Positions 1 to 11,575 of a stretch of DNA of 64,000 nt are shown piece after piece (position 1 is the stretch's first letter; every line of letters starts with the position of its first letter). Made by a program: the position numbers and the translations under genes. The notes below the pieces were generated by a model. It was not told the DNA's origin. It saw nothing but the letters and a program-made list of their open reading frames with translations, and did no database searches. The stretch lies in assembly GCA_002007465.1 (NCBI GenBank), contig LNAC01000163.1, positions 3,070,345 to 3,134,344 on the forward strand, read 5' to 3'. The DNA comes from Ailurus styani (lineage: Eukaryota; Chordata; Mammalia; Carnivora; Ailuridae).

Positions 1-654
1 AAAAAGAGCTTGATGATCCCTGATCTATAGGCCACATTCTATGCTGCATGCTTGAAGAAAGTGGAGACTCAGTCTGAACACAAGGCACTGGAAGAACTAT
101 ATAATAGTTAATAAGAATAATTTCTAATATTTATTTAGTGTTTACATGTGCCTGGCACTTGTAGGCATGCATTATCATTTTTAATAGTGATTAAGGATCA
201 TCTCCCTGGCTAGATTATGCATTCCTTAATGTTAAGTTTATAGTTCCAGAATCTAGCACGTATGAGCTTTGAGTGAATGTTTATTGAGCTAAATGAGCAG
301 TGTTATTATGTAGAAGAGATGAAATCCCCTTCTTGGAGATCAGAATAGAACTTTCAGAGAAGCAGATTTCAGGTCATTGAGTCATATCAGCTGTCACCAA
401 GGTCGGGAAATACCTGCCCTTGAAGAAGTGATCACAAGAACCTGGCTGTCCACCCAGTTGTTCATGGACATTACCAAGGGGTTTCTTGCTTTCGGTGGCA
501 GGTTGAACTACATGAAGTCTTGACTTCTAAGGTTCTGGCATTCATACTAGGAGACCAAAGACTAAAACTCAGAACTTACAGTTGATATACTTTTCTTTCC
601 ACTGTAATATACTGCCTCCCTTAGAATTCCCACAAGAAGGGCTATGAGGAGGTT
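1..654. other. Non-coding, mostly unassigned sequence
   Basis: No open frame of note and no young repeat. A short stretch near 122-180 ('tttagtgtttacatgtgcctggcactt') resembles the end of a MIR on the minus strand, but it is too short to be firm. Nothing else here is recognised. Confidence 0.5.
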
Positions 655-845
655 GGTGTAGTTGTAGAAGGAACATCACAATGAACATAGGAGGTTTGGG
701 GTTATAATTCCATTTCTGCAATGTATTTACCACATGAGCCCTGCAAGTCTTTTAATGCCTTGGTGCCTAAGTGTCCTCAAGTGAGGGGAGTGGACTAGAT
801 AATCTCTAATTCTCTTTCAGCTCTAAAATAAATTTATCCAAGGAT
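655..845 (+). mobile_element. MIR-type SINE relic
   Basis: The order of motifs fits an ancient MIR-like SINE: a head with 'ggtttggggttataattcc', a middle with 'ccctgcaagtcttttaatgcc', and a 3' part 'gtggactagataatctct' followed by 'cagctctaaaat'. The copy is highly diverged. Family assignment is from memory of the consensus. Confidence 0.5.
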
Positions 846-3063
846 TAGCAGGTCCCCTCCTATTGGGAGGACAGGACAGACTAGTTCAAACGAGATATTT
901 CCCTGTTATGTGTTGCCAGAGTACAGGGGCTCTGCTTTTAAAAATATTTTGCCCACCTCCTGATCCCATCCCAGTCTCAGCTGCTCAGTTTCTATCCCCT
1001 TTCAGTCCTGTTTCTATCCCTATCCCCTGTTCCTGTCTTGCTTTATAGTACTTCTTACTTGGGAAATTAGGTTTAAGCAGGCATAGTTTTAGACTTTCTT
1101 TAGCATAGTGAAGGCAAGCACTTTCTTGTTAAATTCTGCTCATCTGGCTAGTGAAGAACTTGGAGCTGTTCAATGCTTGGAAAGTTGGGGATATTAACAT
1201 TGACCTCAGAAAGGTGATTGGGCCTCCTTTATTTAGGGCACCAGCCATGGACAGCTCATATTTCTCGTGGGGGAACATTTTATTCTTGGTGGAGACAGTT
1301 TCAACTCCCAGAATGAGCCATCTACGCACTCCTTTATTAAAGTTCTTTCATTAAAGTGTAAGAACTTAACCTAAATTCTTTTAAAAAATGATGATAAGAT
1401 TCAGCTTTAAGTGGACCCTCATCTAGCAGTACTGTTCTCACATCCTGCTCACATAGATACCAACTACTGGTGGTCTCCAATTACCTGTAGGCTTTTGTTT
1501 GAATTATCTTAAATTTAAAAAATTTCATTTCACTTAAGTGCTTAGTATTCAATTGTTTTACATTTGCCCATATTCCACACTATATTTGACCATATAGCTC
1601 TTATCTCTGAATAGCCCTAAAAACTGCAGTGTCATGTTAAGAACTCCTTTTAGTCCAAGGCATGTCAATATGTGTTGCCAACTTCCAACTGATTCTCATC
1701 CAGAAGATTAGCAAGGCCGCCACATGGTGTTCTTTTTTACGAAACATTATTGCCTGCATTATAGCTAGGACTCGATGTGGTGACATTAATCCCAAATCTG
1801 CAGAATGGTACTCTTAATTCTGCTTGGGTGGAGAGCAACTTGAGCTCTCAGCATAAGCTTTTTATTTTGGGAATACCATTCTTTGTCATCATTTTTGCAA
1901 GGAATATTAGTCAGTTATTAGGAATTTTATTTCGCTCCTGAAAAATAATATTTCTCTCTTTTCCTATTGAGATACCCAGATTTCATATCTTTAATGAACA
2001 ATCTCTAGCAATGATTTAGTTGCTGAATATCCTCCCCAGACATGTTTTAATTATTCATTAAGAAGCTATAGGAATTCCAAGCAAAAATGGAGACTGGCTA
2101 GAAGCCCCTGGGGAAGTCTTTCCCAAATTTCTTACTAAAATGCCTGTAAAGACCAAGAAAAAATATAATAATTTAAACACAAAAATAACAATGAGCAGGA
2201 TAGTCTCAAGATTGGGGAAAGAATCTCTACTAATTATAAAGCAAGATTGAGACAAACCTACCCCCGTCTCTTTCTATGGCACACTGAGTTGGCTTTACTA
2301 CATGACACAAAAAACCTTTTGAAATGTGGGAGGGGTGAAGGTACTGTGTTCCCTCCACTGTCTTCTTCATTATTAACACAACCAAGCTGGTGGGCTTTTA
2401 CGCAGGTGTGTTTTGTGAGACTGAGAGTATTTTCATATCATTCTACATTCCACAAATTAAAATTCCCAGAAAACACATTGGATCCTCAGAAAACAAGGTC
2501 AGCTTTAGCTGAGTTGGAGGACTGGTGGAGGTATGTTGCATTTTCGGGGGAAAATTTCTGAAAGGTAAAGCTCTTTAGGTTTAGGTTGGGTCACAAACAA
2601 ACAAAAACAAACCACTATGAACAAAAGCCCAGTAATAGTGAATGCTGGGAATTAATTTCTGAGGAAGCCATGATAGGTTTAGACTAGGGATTAGGCCAGA
2701 TGCTGTGCACATCTAATAAATGGAGTGGAGCCAAGGGTGCTTTAACTTCTCTGAATTTTGATAAACACAAAATATGAAGAGATTTCAACTTATTCAAATA
2801 TAAATAAGGAAGAGGTAAAAACCATATCAAGTGTGTGAAAAAGACCTTACTACAAGGGAAGAAAGAGTATCTGAAAGACCCAAAGGAAGAGCACATCTCT
2901 GAAGTGATTTACTGGAGAGTCTAGAAACTAGAAGATTTCAGGGAAGTGTTTGGCTTCCTTCATAGAATACAAAACATAGGGATGTTAAAGAGCAGATGGT
3001 AAATACATGGATAATTGGTATTCTTGAAGAAGACTCTTAAACTAATGGAAAAAAACAATAATT
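846..3063. other. Unassigned non-coding sequence
   Basis: About 2.2 kb with no recognised repeat, RNA gene or credible exon. The small frames at 863-1048, 1129-1354 and 2247-2561 have no recognisable domains and no flanking splice or start context that I can support. They look like chance frames in AT-rich DNA. Confidence 0.5.
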
Positions 3064-3081
3064 AAAGATACAACAGAAAAA

Positions 3082-3369
3082 GGGAGAGAGGAAAAGAGAG
3101 AGAAAGACTGGGAGAGAGAGAGAGAAATAAAGAAACAGACTCTTAACTATAGAGAACAAACTGATGGTTACCAGAGGGGGGAGGTGGGTAGAGGAATGGT
3201 TTATATAGGTAATGGAGATTAAGGAGTGCACTTGTTGTGATAAGCACCAGGTGATGTATAGAAGTGTTGAATCACTATTTTGCACACATGAAACTAATAT
3301 TACACTATATGTTAACTATACAGGAATTAAAACAACAAACAAACAAACAAATATGCTCATCCTCCACCC
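3082..3369 (+). mobile_element. Carnivore L1 3' end, 5' truncated
   Basis: After a GA-rich stretch (3085-3125) comes the 3'UTR typical of young carnivore L1s, with 'gatggttaccagaggggg', a 'ggtgatgtatagaagtgttg' block and 'acactatatgttaactata', ending in an (AAAC)n-like tail near 3350. Near-matching 18-base flanks (AAAGATACAACAGAAAAA at 3064 and AAAGATATAACAGGAAAAA at 3370) may be a target-site duplication. No coding sequence is retained. Confidence 0.7.
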
Positions 3370-3388
3370 AAAGATATAACAGGAAAAA

Positions 3389-4120
3389 TTCATGGGAGGA
3401 AGTAAAACCCATATGGAAAAAAGTCATTGTGTTCCTGGCAAGTCAATGCCCAAGAGCACACATAGAATATATTTTGGCAAGAGTTTTAGTTCATAAGGTT
3501 AAGAAAAAACTTTCACAAACATCTAAGCAAAAGAAACCAATACTTAAAAAAAAATCTGGCTGTTCTTTGGCTTTTATTTTGAAAACCTAAATTTGGAAGA
3601 AAATAGAATATTGACACAGATTTTGAGAACCGAAGTTTGTAAGTTATTGCGTTTATACCCAGCCTAATTATCTTTAACTTGTGAAATAACAAAAGACATC
3701 TCAGATAGGCAAGGACTCAGAAATGTGTACCCTTCTTGAAAACCATTACTTGGAAAAGCCTAAAAATGGAGAACTTAGGCTAGAACAAGTTAAAATAGGG
3801 ATATGTCCAATCAATGTTTATCAAATGATTTTCAGTCATTAAATTCTTCATCTAGAGGAAATCTCCCTTGAAAAAAATCCCAAATATAAAAGAGCTACAA
3901 TTGCCATTCTCTAGTTAAAGAGTATATAAAGAACCAAGAAGCCTATCCATAGGCAACCTGTGAGATACCTCCTCAAAATGTTAGGACTCTATGGAAAAAA
4001 GTTTAAAAATCACTGCTCAAAAGGAACTATTGTAAATCTATGGAACTGAATACAGATGTCAAAAATGACTATTAAAAGAGATTTATAATGGATAAATTAA
4101 TTTGATGATAATCTAGATGT
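3389..4120. other. Unassigned AT-rich sequence
   Basis: No repeat family or gene is recognised. The plus-strand frame at 3264-3590 begins inside the L1 tail and runs into simple A-rich sequence, so it is not a gene candidate. Confidence 0.5.
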
Positions 4121-4124
4121 AGAT

Positions 4125-5720
4125 ATAATTTCTTTGACTTTGTACTCCTGTCTCAAGATTATTTTGGTTATTCTAGATTTATTGCAATTCCACATAAACT
4201 TTAGACTTGGCTTGTGAATTAAAAAAAAAGCCATTGGGTTTTTATTGAAATTGGATTAAACCAAGTTATCAATTTGGAGAGAATTGACATCTTTATATTA
4301 ATATGATTTCTTCGCATACTTTTAGCTCTTTTTTAATTTCTCTTGGTCTTCATATTCAGTTTAAAGTTCTTGCACATCTTTTGTTAACTTTATGTTTTTG
4401 GTACCACTGTAAAAGCTATTGTTTAAATTTCATTTCCAATTGCTGCTATATAGAAACATAATTGATTTTGCTTAGTTTGTAACTTGTTTTTTTAAATGTA
4501 AACAGAAATGCAATAAATCTATATATATTTATGTAGTATATTTTGACCTTGTTCAATTAACTTCCTAGTTCTAGTAGTTTTTTGGTAGATTTTTTATTAT
4601 GTTCTGTTAGCCAGTATATAGTATATCATTAGTTTCTGATGTAGTGTTCAATGATTCATTAGTTGCATGTTTACCCAGTGCTCATCACAACATGTATTCT
4701 CCTTAATACCCATCACCTGGCTACCCCGTCTCCCCATCCCCCTCCCTTCTGCAACCCTCAGTTTGTTTCCCAGAGTCCAGGGTCTCTCATGGTTTGTCTC
4801 CCTCTCTGATTCCTTCCCATTCAGTTTTTCCTCCCTTTCCCTATGGTCCTCTGCACTATTCCTTGTGTCCCACATATGAATGAAGCCATATGATAATTGT
4901 CTTTCTCTGCTTGACTTATTTCACCTAGCATAATCCCCTCTGGTTCCACCCATGTCGATGCAAAAGTTACATATTCATCCTTTCTGATGGCTGAGTAATA
5001 TTCCATTGTATATATGAATCACATCTTCTCTCCACTCATCTGTTGAAGGACATCTCGGCTCCTCTCACAGTTTGGCTGTTGTGAACATTGCTGCTGTGAA
5101 CATTGGGATGCATATGCCCCTTCTTTTCACTACATCTGTATCTTTGGGGTAAATACCTAGTAGTGCAATTGCTGGGTTGTAGGATAACTCTATTTTTAAC
5201 ATCTTGAGGAACCTCCATATTGTTTTCCAGAGTGGCTGTACCAGTTTGCATTCCCACCAGCTGTGTAAGAGGCTTCCCCTTTCTCCACATTCTCGTCAAC
5301 ATTTGTTGTTTCCTGTCTTGTTAATTTTTGCCACTCTAAATGCTGTAAGGTGGTATCTCATTGTGGTTTTGATTTGTACTTCCCTGATGGCTAGTGATGT
5401 TGAGCATTTTTTCATGTGTCTGTTAGTCATTTGTATGTCTTCTTTGGAGAAGTGTCTGTTCATGTCTTCTGCCCATTTCTTGACTGGATTATTTATTTTT
5501 TGGATGTTGAGTTTGAGAAGTTCTTTATAGATCTTGGATATCAGCCCCTTATCTGTAATGTTTGGTTGATTTTTTTTCAGGATTTTCTACATATACAATC
5601 ATCTACAAATAAATACATGTAGTATATATTTACCAATACAACTACGTACTACCTTCTTTTTTCCATATTACAACCAGTTTTAGTTTGAAACTTCTTCATA
5701 CTCCAAGTCTGAGATCCCTC
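4125..5720 (-). mobile_element. Old L1 ORF2 relic, interrupted by a younger L1
   Basis: The plus strand carries the reverse complement of L1 ORF2. Landmarks are 'tattttggttattctagatt', 'atcaatttggagagaattga' and 'cctagttctagtagtttttt'. The old sequence stops at about 4595 and resumes at about 5576 with 'caggattttctacatata', exactly where the ORF2 consensus would continue. The gap is filled by the younger L1 at 4596-5560. Frames are broken throughout, so no reverse transcriptase is encoded. Confidence 0.75.
4596..5560 (-). mobile_element. Younger carnivore L1, 5' truncated, nested in old L1
   Basis: Read on the minus strand this is the end of ORF2 and the 3'UTR of a carnivore-lineage L1. On the plus strand one sees 'ctccttaatacccatcacc' (3'UTR), 'atggctgagtaatattcca' and 'ccagagtggctgtaccag' (ORF2). 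The poly-A tail is the T tract near 4590. Flanks TTTGGTAGATTTTTT (4581) and TTTGGTTGATTTTTT (5561) match as a target-site duplication. It is about 965 bp, truncated within ORF2, with stops in all frames. Confidence 0.85.
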
Positions 5721-6527
5721 CTGCATCTCTTCTTGCAGTCATCACTTTTGTCTAACATTATGGTGACACACTGCTTTTTATTCCTGTTTTTCTGAACATA
5801 ACTACTATTCACCTTTAGAGTTGACAGTTTAATTTGAAAGCACACTGAAAGAGGGTTCACTTGTTTTTTTCTGCTAGGTTAAACTAATAATTTTTCCCCT
5901 TAATTGAAGTACATATAGCTGGGTAACAATTAGCATCACTAGAAAATCATCCAACATTGGTCACACTTCTATTCCTAGCTTTGGAAGTTCTATTCTCTGT
6001 CTGAGAAATTTGTCAATTTTGACTATCTTTAATTATATTGCCTTATATGAGACAGAAAATCATTTGTGTACCCCCAATTTTTCATTTCAAGCCTGCCACA
6101 CAATATGATATTTTGAATCTCATTTTAAGCTAACGTTTAAAATCATGTTGGGTTGTCAACGTAATTAACTCATCCAAGGTAACAACTGGATGAACATACT
6201 TCCATGAATGGCTAAGATCATGTATATGTGGGAACTATAATGATGCCTCAACTTAGTCCTGTCTTTGGCCACGGCCAAATATCTATTGAATATTGAAATA
6301 TCTGTTGAAAGTTATAGTCAAAGTTCAGAAAAGTTGAAGTTTGAAAATAGATTAATGAATTATAAAATGGATAAATTGTTGAATTGCTCAATAAATTAAA
6401 TAGCTGCTCTCAAAGAAACAGTCAATAAAGGTATGCATTTTGGCAAGTGTATTCAAGGAAAAGAAGAATTATGTATAGATATTATTAAAATAATTATAAA
6501 AGAATACAGTGGCAAGGTTTTTTAAAG
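5721..6527. other. Unassigned AT-rich sequence
   Basis: No recognisable gene, RNA or repeat family. The sequence is AT-rich, with many short A or T runs. Confidence 0.5.
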
Positions 6528-6539
6528 ATCTGGATAATA

Positions 6540-6741
6540 GGTGCGTGGGTGGCTCAGTGGATTAAGCCTCTGCCTTCAGCTCAGGTCATAATCTCAGGAT
6601 CCTGGGATTGAGTACCGCATTGGGCTCTCTGCTCAGCAGGGAGCCTGCTTTCCCCTTTCTCTCTCTGCCTGCCTCTCTGCTTACTTCTGATCTCTCTCTC
6701 TCTGTCAAATAAATAAATAAAATCTTTTAAAAAGAAAAAAT
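6540..6741 (+). mobile_element. Can-SINE (SINEC), full length
   Basis: The tRNA-like head ('gtgcgtgggtggctcagtgg', containing the pol III A-box-like TGGCTCAGTGG) is followed by a CT-rich middle and a tail with AAATAAATAAATAAAATCTT. It is bounded by a perfect 12-bp target-site duplication ATCTGGATAATA (6528-6539 and 6742-6753). Confidence 0.95.
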
Positions 6742-6753
6742 ATCTGGATAATA

Positions 6754-7865
6754 AAAATTAATTTTCTAAGAAAAATATATTACTAAAATGATTTCAACTA
6801 GAGTTAGAAAACCTGAACATTTGTAACCACTAAAGAAAATACAAAAATTGTAAAATTGTAAATTATAAAAATTATTAAAAAAGAGCTAACTCCTAGAAAA
6901 GCCCTAGGCTAAATGAATTTACAGGCAATCTTTTAACAACTTTCAATGAATGGTTAATTCCTATGTATAAACTTCTCCTTAATAAACAGATGGTAAAATT
7001 TTCGATTAATTTCATAAAGCTAACAGAGCAATTATACCAAAACCTTAGAGACATTATAGTAGATATAAATTATTTTTATTAAAAAATTTAAAGAAAATTA
7101 AAAATAAAGGTACTGGAGGCAGGCACACATTTTAAAAAATTTCTACTTAGTCTAAGAATTGTATCCATTGAAAGGTAGAATAAAATTTAACATACAATGG
7201 ATTAGTGGTAGAATCAGGCTTAGAATTTGAAAAAAAATTTTTAACCAACATTTTCTCATACTGAAGTTGTATGTCAAAAAATCACATATAACTAGATTCT
7301 ATCTATCTATCTGTCTATCTATCTATCTACCCATCCATCCATCATCTGTCTACTTATCATTATTAATTATAATGACTAAGAACTACTGTACTAACAATTA
7401 AGGGTAAAAAAAATCCTTGAAGATTGCTCCCTTGGAAAAGGGTGAAACTTTTGAAAGTTGGAACCATAGTGTTTAGAAAGCACCTTCCAGTCCTCGATTC
7501 TGTTCTCTACTGAGTTCTGGATTCAGTTCCTTCTGCAGGTCACCAGTTGCATGGATCCAGCCCCTGCTCAACTACCTTCAGTTGCAACAAGATAATAAGA
7601 TGGTGGCTGTTTTGTGTATTCTTAGTCAGAGGTGGCACAGATTTTGTTGGTCCCAAAGTGTATGTAATTTTGGACTCCTTCTTTAGAAAAAGAATATAAA
7701 ATTAGGGCCTGGAGGAGTTTGTGCAACAGAGGAGCCCTGAAGTTTAAGCTTCATCAGTCTCATAGAAAATTTCCCTCTGTTCTCAATTATTTCAACTCTT
7801 TTCCAAACTTAGTTATTTTGAGACTTTTTACAACTAAGTTGCTCTACCTGCTTTAACTTGGGTTA
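6754..7865. other. Unassigned AT-rich sequence with a tetranucleotide tract
   Basis: No gene or interspersed repeat is recognised, apart from the TATC/CATC tract near 7300-7345. Confidence 0.5.
7300..7345. repeat. (TATC)n microsatellite with CATC variants
   Basis: Tandem TATC units interrupted by a TGTC unit, passing into CCATCCATCCATC. The interruptions suggest an old, partly stabilised tract. Confidence 0.9.
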
Positions 7866-7878
7866 TCAAAATCTCTTT

Positions 7879-8078
7879 CTTTTTTTAAAATAGTTTTTAT
7901 TTATTTATTTCACAGAGAGAGAGAGATCACAAGTAGGCAGAGAGGCCGGCAGAGGGAGAGGGGGAAGCAGGCTCCCCGCTGAGCAGAGAGCCCGATGAGG
8001 GGCTCAATCCCAGGACCCTGAGATCATGACCTGAGCTAAAGGCAGAGGCTTAACCCACTGAGCCACCCAGGCACCCTG
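7879..8078 (-). mobile_element. Can-SINE (SINEC), full length
   Basis: Reverse-oriented SINE. The T-rich tail comes first, then GA-rich middle sequence, ending in 'actgagccacccaggcaccc'. A perfect 13-bp target-site duplication TCAAAATCTCTTT flanks it (7866-7878 and 8079-8091). Confidence 0.95.
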
Positions 8079-8384
8079 TCAAAATCTCTTTTTAAGGGTA
8101 CTCAAAAATAGGCACAAGATTCTGTATTCTGACTAGCCCAGGATAACAAAGGACCATCATCTCCTTTTACTTAAGAACTCTATACAAGTATTACTGCAGT
8201 GATAATACTAACTTATAAAAAACCCCCACAATACACAGATGATGGAACTTGGTCTTAAGTCATCTAAAACATTTGTTTTACTGAGAGGAGTGAATTTTGT
8301 TCTTCTCTTCCATTCTACTTTATCAGCCCATATCCAGATGATTTCTCTCATACCACAATCAACCAACAACAGCAAATAATAACT

Positions 8385-8555
8385 AACACTAGTGAATATT
8401 TATTTATTGAATGTGCTAAGTACCATTCTAAGTACTTTACACATCTTAATTTATTGATTTATAATTTATCTTCATAAAATCCCATGAGGTATGTATGTTA
8501 CCATTTTTATTTTACATAAGGAAACTGAGATACAGAGAGGTTAAAACTTGCTTGA
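8385..8555 (-). mobile_element. MIR relic, first part (split by L1)
   Basis: Reverse complement of the MIR consensus: 'ttattgaatgtgctaagtac', then 'cccatgaggtatgtatgtta', then 'aggaaactgagatacagaga'. It breaks off at 'cttgagacc', where the consensus would continue into the 'ggtcacacagctagtaagtgg' block. That block is found 1.4 kb downstream at 9962-10041. Confidence 0.75.
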
Positions 8556-9960
8556 GACCCTTACCTCACACCATATACATCTATAAATATTAACTCAATA
8601 TGGATTTAAGACTTAAATATAAGAGCTAAAACCATAAAACTCTTAGAAGAAAACATAGAGCTCTAACTTTATGACCATGGTTTTGACAGTGGTTCCTTAG
8701 ATTTGACACTATAAGCACAAGTAGGGAAAAATAGATAAATTGGACTTCATCAAATAAAAAATCTCTTTATCAAAGGATCTGTGAAAAAACATCCCACAGA
8801 ATGTGAGTGAGAAGACATTTATAAATCATATATCTGATAAGGGTCTAGTATCCAGAATCTATAAAAAACATTCACAATTCAACAATAAAAAGATAAACAA
8901 CCAAATTTTAAAAAAGGGCAAAGGATTTGAATAGACATTTCTCCAAAAAAAGTATGCAAATAACCAACAAGCACATTAAAGGATACTCAGTGTTATTAAT
9001 TGTTAAGGAAATGCAAATAAAAATACATGAGATAGTACTTCATACTTACTAGGATTACTATGATAATAATAAAAAAAACCCCATGAAAAATAGAAAGGGT
9101 TGGGGTGCCTGGGTGCCTCAGATGGTTAAGCAGCTGCCTTCGGTTCAGGTCATGATCTCAGGGTCCTGGGATCGAGCCCCGCATCAGGCTCCCTGCTCAG
9201 CGGGGAGCCTGCTTCTCTCTCTCCCTCTGCCTGCTGCTCTGCTTACTTGTGCTCTCTCTCTATCTCTCTGTCAAATAAATAAATAAAGTCTTAAAAAAAA
9301 AACAAAAATAGTAAGTGTTGGCAAGGATGTTGAGGAATTTGAATGCTCTTACAATACTGTCAAATATGAAATAGTAGAGCCACTGTAGATAAGTTTGATG
9401 GTGTCTCAAAAGTTAGATATAGAGTTATCATACTACAAAGCAAAGATTTTAAAACAGGCATGAACTTGTACACAAATCTTTATAATAGCACTAGTCACAA
9501 CAGTCAAAAGGTGAAAAAAACTCCAATGCCCATCAGATAATGAATGGACAAACGAAATGGATAGTATCCATGCATTATTATTCAGCCATAAATATTATTC
9601 AGCCATAAAAAGGAATAAAGGACTGATACATGTTACAACATGGATGAATCTTGAAAATACACTACAAACACACAAGACCTCATATTATATGATTCCATTT
9701 ACATAAAAAGTCCAGAATAGGCAAATTTATAGAATCAGAGGCAGATTAGTGGTTGCCAGCTTTTGGGAGTAGGGAAAAATGGGGAACGATTGTTTGATGG
9801 ATTTGGGGTTTCCTTTTGTGGTGATGAAAGTGTTCTGAAATTAGATTGTGGTGATGGTTATACATCATGAATGTACCAAATGTCACTCAATTGTGCACTT
9901 TAAAATAGCTAAAATGGCAAATTTAAATTGTGTGTACTTTATCAGAATAAAAAAGAAAAT
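8556..9960 (+). mobile_element. L1 3' fragment (ORF2 end and 3'UTR) inserted in a MIR
   Basis: The plus strand shows the C-terminal part of ORF2 ('cttagaagaaaacatagagc', 'tttctccaaaaaaagtatgc', 'ggaaatgcaaataaaaatac') and an older-type L1 3'UTR ('tggtgatggttatacatcat', 'tcaattgtgcactttaaaat'), ending in an A-rich tail at about 9958. It is interrupted by the SINE at 9102-9302. A 17-bp tandem duplication containing TATTATTCAGCCATAAA lies at 9576-9609. The coding frame is degraded. Confidence 0.85.
9102..9302 (+). mobile_element. Can-SINE inserted in an L1
   Basis: SINE head 'ggggtgcctgggtgcctcag', CT-rich region, and a tail with AAATAAATAAATAAAGTC followed by poly-A. The short flank AAAAATAG occurs on both sides. 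This is the innermost layer of the MIR > L1 > SINE nest. Confidence 0.93.
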
Positions 9961-9961
9961 T

Positions 9962-10041
9962 TTCCCAAGATCACACAACTAGTAAGTGGTGAAGCCAGGC
10001 TTCTACCCCAGACATTCTAGCTCCAAAGTCTGTGTACATAA
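9962..10041 (-). mobile_element. MIR relic, second part
   Basis: Continues the MIR that breaks at 8555: 'ccaagatcacacaactagta' and 'ggtgaagccaggcttctacc' match the reverse-complement MIR core. The small overlap of 'cttgagacc' with 'cccaagatc' across the L1 fits a diverged target-site duplication. Confidence 0.75.
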
Positions 10042-10220
10042 ATCTACTCTGTTCTCCTTTCAAATATGTACTGAGTGCCTTCTCATGAGCGTTATATACC
10101 TAATAGTATCTCCAAGTTTTCTACCAAGTCATATTCTATCTATGTCATGTTCTTCCAACTCCAGCTTACTATACAATTGTCAGAAAAACAATCTTGAAAA
10201 TATTGTGATCAATTGGCAAC

Positions 10221-10433
10221 TTTTTTTTTTTTTAAGATTTATTTACTTATTTGAGAGAGAGAGTGCGAGAGCATGATGGGGGAGTGGCAGAAGGAGAGGG
10301 AGAGAGAAACCTAAGCAGATTTTGTGCTGAGCCCAGGGTACCACACTGGACTCAATCCCACAACCCTGAGATCAGAGTCTGAGTGGAAATCTAAAGTCTG
10401 ATGCTTAACCAACTGCACTACCTAGGATCCTTC
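10221..10433 (-). mobile_element. Can-SINE, older diverged copy
   Basis: A T-tract, 'aagatttatttacttatttg', GA-rich sequence and a diverged tRNA-like end ('aaccaactgcactacctagg'). The flanks AATTGGCAAC and ATTTGGCAGC look like a diverged 10-bp target-site duplication, so this is an older insertion than its neighbours. Confidence 0.88.
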
Positions 10434-10525
10434 ATTTGGCAGCTTCTAAAAATTCATCACTCCTCATGAAGGTAGAGATAAAGACAAAAGGACGAGTTGA
10501 AAATCTATTTAAAGAGTATTTAGAG

Positions 10526-10721
10526 GGATGCCTGGGTGGCTCAGTTGGTTAAGCAGCTGCCTTGGGCTCAGGTCATGATCCCAGGGTCCTGGGATCGAGT
10601 CCCCCACATCAGGCTCCTTGCTCAGCAGGGAGCCTGCTTCCCTCTCTGACTCTGCCTGCCGCTCTGCCTGCTTGTGCTCTCTCTCTGACAAATAAAAAAA
10701 TAAATAAAGTCTTTAAAAGAA
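10526..10721 (+). mobile_element. Can-SINE, young, perfect TSD
   Basis: Full-length SINE with a perfect 15-bp target-site duplication AAAGAGTATTTAGAG (10511-10525 and 10722-10736). The perfect duplication suggests recent insertion. The open frames on both strands here (10509-10786) are SINE-internal and not genes. Confidence 0.95.
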
Positions 10722-10847
10722 AAAGAGTATTTAGAGCCCCAAATCCCTCTCCTTGCTTCAGCTCAGTAGTTGGCTGCAGTGTCTAGTCTCACCCTAGCAG
10801 AAGTCTGGGGTTTTATTCTCTGGACTGAGCCACCCAGGTGCCCTAAT

Positions 10848-11575
10848 TTCTTACTGCATTTCAGTCAGACTTCCACACCCACTGCTCTACTGAGACGACT
10901 CTTAAGAAAGTTGACAATAGTTTCTCCATTTCAGATGCTGTGACCTCTTCCCAATCTTGCTCCTACATGATGTTTTTTTTCAGAAGCCCTTTTCTGTTGA
11001 TATGCTGGTAGTTTACTATTCCTTCAGATCAGTGCTCCCCAGCCTGTGTTGCTAGCTCCACTTTTGTCTCTGCCTCAATCTCAGGTGTTCACCAAGATTC
11101 CAAGCTCAGCCTTCTCTTCTGACTCTCCATAGACACCTCCATGGCTTTGCTTCTCTCTGTAGGTATGTGGCTTCCATGTCTGTTGTTGCAATCCTGAATT
11201 CTAACAACCTCTTGTATGTCTTCACAGACACCTCTGCACATCCTGCAATTTGAATATTTAGTTTGTGTCTATAGCACACCTTGTTTCTGAAGAAATCTCA
11301 GAGGATTCAGACTATCATCTTCACTTCCTGTTGAAATTTTACTCCATCTTCAAGGTTAATCGAGAGTTGGCTTCTCCAGGAAGCTTCCTTCATTCCTACA
11401 ATATAATGAATGGAATCACCTCTTGAGATCTTATGTTATTTTAATTGTACCACTATCATAGATTCCTATTATACAAAAGTTGTGTCTGCATCCCCAATGA
11501 TTTAGGAGTTACTTGAAGGCCAGGACCAACTTTTGAATCCTTCTCTATCCACCTTTCCAACCTGGAGCATAAGAT
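10848..11575 (+). mobile_element. L2 LINE relic
   Basis: Diverged LINE-2 3' region. It starts 'cagtcagacttccacaccca' followed by 'gttgacaatagtttctcc' (L2 ORF2) and ends 'aattgtaccactatcatag', 'gaaggccaggaccaactttt'. A 19-bp SINE end remnant ('tgagccacccaggtgccct', 10827-10845) lies just upstream. Assigned from recalled L2 consensus order. Confidence 0.6.

Noticed and set aside
6540..6630. tRNA gene
   Set aside because: tRNA-like sequence here is the head of a Can-SINE with a TSD and A-rich tail, not a functional tRNA.
10827..10845. Separate SINE insertion
   Set aside because: Only 19 bases matching the end of a Can-SINE; too short to call as an element and may be a leftover of an older copy.
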